This document shows, piece by piece, positions 51,379 to 51,863 of a stretch of 51,863 nucleotides of DNA (positions within the stretch are counted from its first letter, which is position 1; each line of letters opens with the position of its first letter). The position numbers and the translations under genes were made by a program. Source of the DNA: an uncultured Christensenellaceae bacterium (GTDB taxonomy: Bacteria; Bacillota; Clostridia; Christensenellales; CAG-314); contig CAJUNH010000011.1 of the NCBI GenBank assembly GCA_910587795.1, positions 1 through 51,863 on the forward strand. Reading direction: 5' to 3'. The notes beneath the pieces were generated by a model. The model was not told where the DNA came from. It saw only the letters and a list, made by a program, of their open reading frames with translations, and searched no databases.

Positions 51379-51863
51379 TTTAACAACCTCGTTATAATAT
51401 ATTACATAAAGTTTTAACGATAACTGCGCTAACGCTTAAACAATTAATAATTTATTGCATACGGTTAAACGTTAATTTAAACCTCGTTAATTAATACTTA
51501 CGCCGTACCTCGCTTCGCAAAACCGATTATGCAATAGATGTCGGTAATGTTTGTGCTTAATAAATAATTTTACGATTAAATAATAATACTTTAATCTTAC
51601 GCTGTCAAACTTATATTCACAAAAACTTTTTTTTGAATTTTTTACAATACATAAATAATACTTTTGTAAGTTTTACAAATGAATTTTAAAAAGCGTTTGC
51701 GCGTTTTAATTTGACAGTAAAGTATATAAGAAAATCAATTAACTATATATTTAAATATACAACAAAATTAAACAATTCTTTGCAAATTTGCTTGACATAG
51801 TTTTGTCAATGTAGTAAGATAAATAGGCTGTACCGAGAGGGACAGCGAAGAAGCTTGACAACA
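51379..51863 (+). other. A/T-rich intergenic region at the right edge
   Basis: About 485 bp without a supported gene; very A/T-rich from 51540 on. It holds a consensus promoter at 51792-51820. A transcript start follows whose first bases fold as GCTGT...ACAGC (51828-51847). The downstream gene is outside the window. Confidence 0.5.
51792..51820 (+). promoter_or_regulatory. Consensus promoter with a palindrome, transcript leaving the window
   Basis: TTGACA (51792-51797), 17 bp, TAAGAT (51815-51820). The -35 forms an inverted repeat with TGTCAA (51804-51809), 6 bp apart, a possible operator. Confidence 0.7.

Noticed and set aside
51828..51863. T-box or riboswitch leader
   Set aside because: Only about 40 nt of the transcript are in the window; one hairpin is not enough to name a class.

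Overview
The window reads as chromosomal DNA of an anaerobic Firmicute of the class Clostridia, probably an uncultured gut or rumen lineage. I infer this from consensus sigma-A promoters (TTGACA, 17 bp, TATAAT), strong AGGAGG ribosome sites, frequent TTG/GTG starts, the Firmicutes gene order tig-clpP-clpX-lon-engB and comEA-like/comEC/holA, and a SCIFF peptide with its radical SAM maturase, a pair almost confined to Clostridia. There is no rRNA, tRNA, CRISPR array, phage or transposase. This is mostly housekeeping chromosome with a few accessory patches.

Layout. 1-3.8 kb: a lipoprotein gene cut by the left edge, a membrane protein, rpsT with a long basic tail, and a glutamate-racemase-like protein without its catalytic cysteines. 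3.9-10.6 kb: an EF-G-like GTPase, a secreted beta-helix-type protein, and a recently expanded ABC exporter (three tandem permease genes and one ATPase). 10.7-13.8 kb, minus strand: scfA (49 aa SCIFF peptide), scfB (maturase) and an Orn/Lys/Arg-decarboxylase-family enzyme. 14-24.2 kb: Nudix hydrolase, a DUF3795-GNAT-ASCH fusion, a promoter-to-terminator noncoding RNA, then comEA-like/comEC/holA, a membrane protein, M28 peptidase, lspA, an rluD-type gene and a degenerate carbamoyltransferase. 24.3-32.8 kb: rqcH (minus) diverging from tig-clpP-clpX-lon-engB, a protein quality-control block. 33-35 kb: an ABC exporter operon whose promoter carries a run of nine G between -35 and -10, a candidate phase-variable switch. 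35-38.1 kb: a large BspA/InlB-repeat lipoprotein preceded on its own strand by a second structured RNA with its own promoter and terminator. 38.4-51.4 kb: ECF S component plus coaX (likely pantothenate uptake and phosphorylation), uvrB-uvrA, polA-coaE, a CPA2 antiporter with a 58 aa gene behind it, and a bacterial PH-domain membrane protein. The right edge ends just inside a transcript with a strong promoter.

The most rewarding signals are the G9 promoter tract (33030-33038), the two unidentified structured RNAs (about 15906-16146 plus strand and 37947-38111 minus strand), the hybrid middle copy of the ABC permease array, the SCIFF operon, and a recurrent theme of conserved folds that have lost catalytic residues (MurI-like, carbamoyltransferase-like, the ComEC metallo-beta-lactamase domain). 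Family assignments come from reading motifs by eye; no database or folding program was used.
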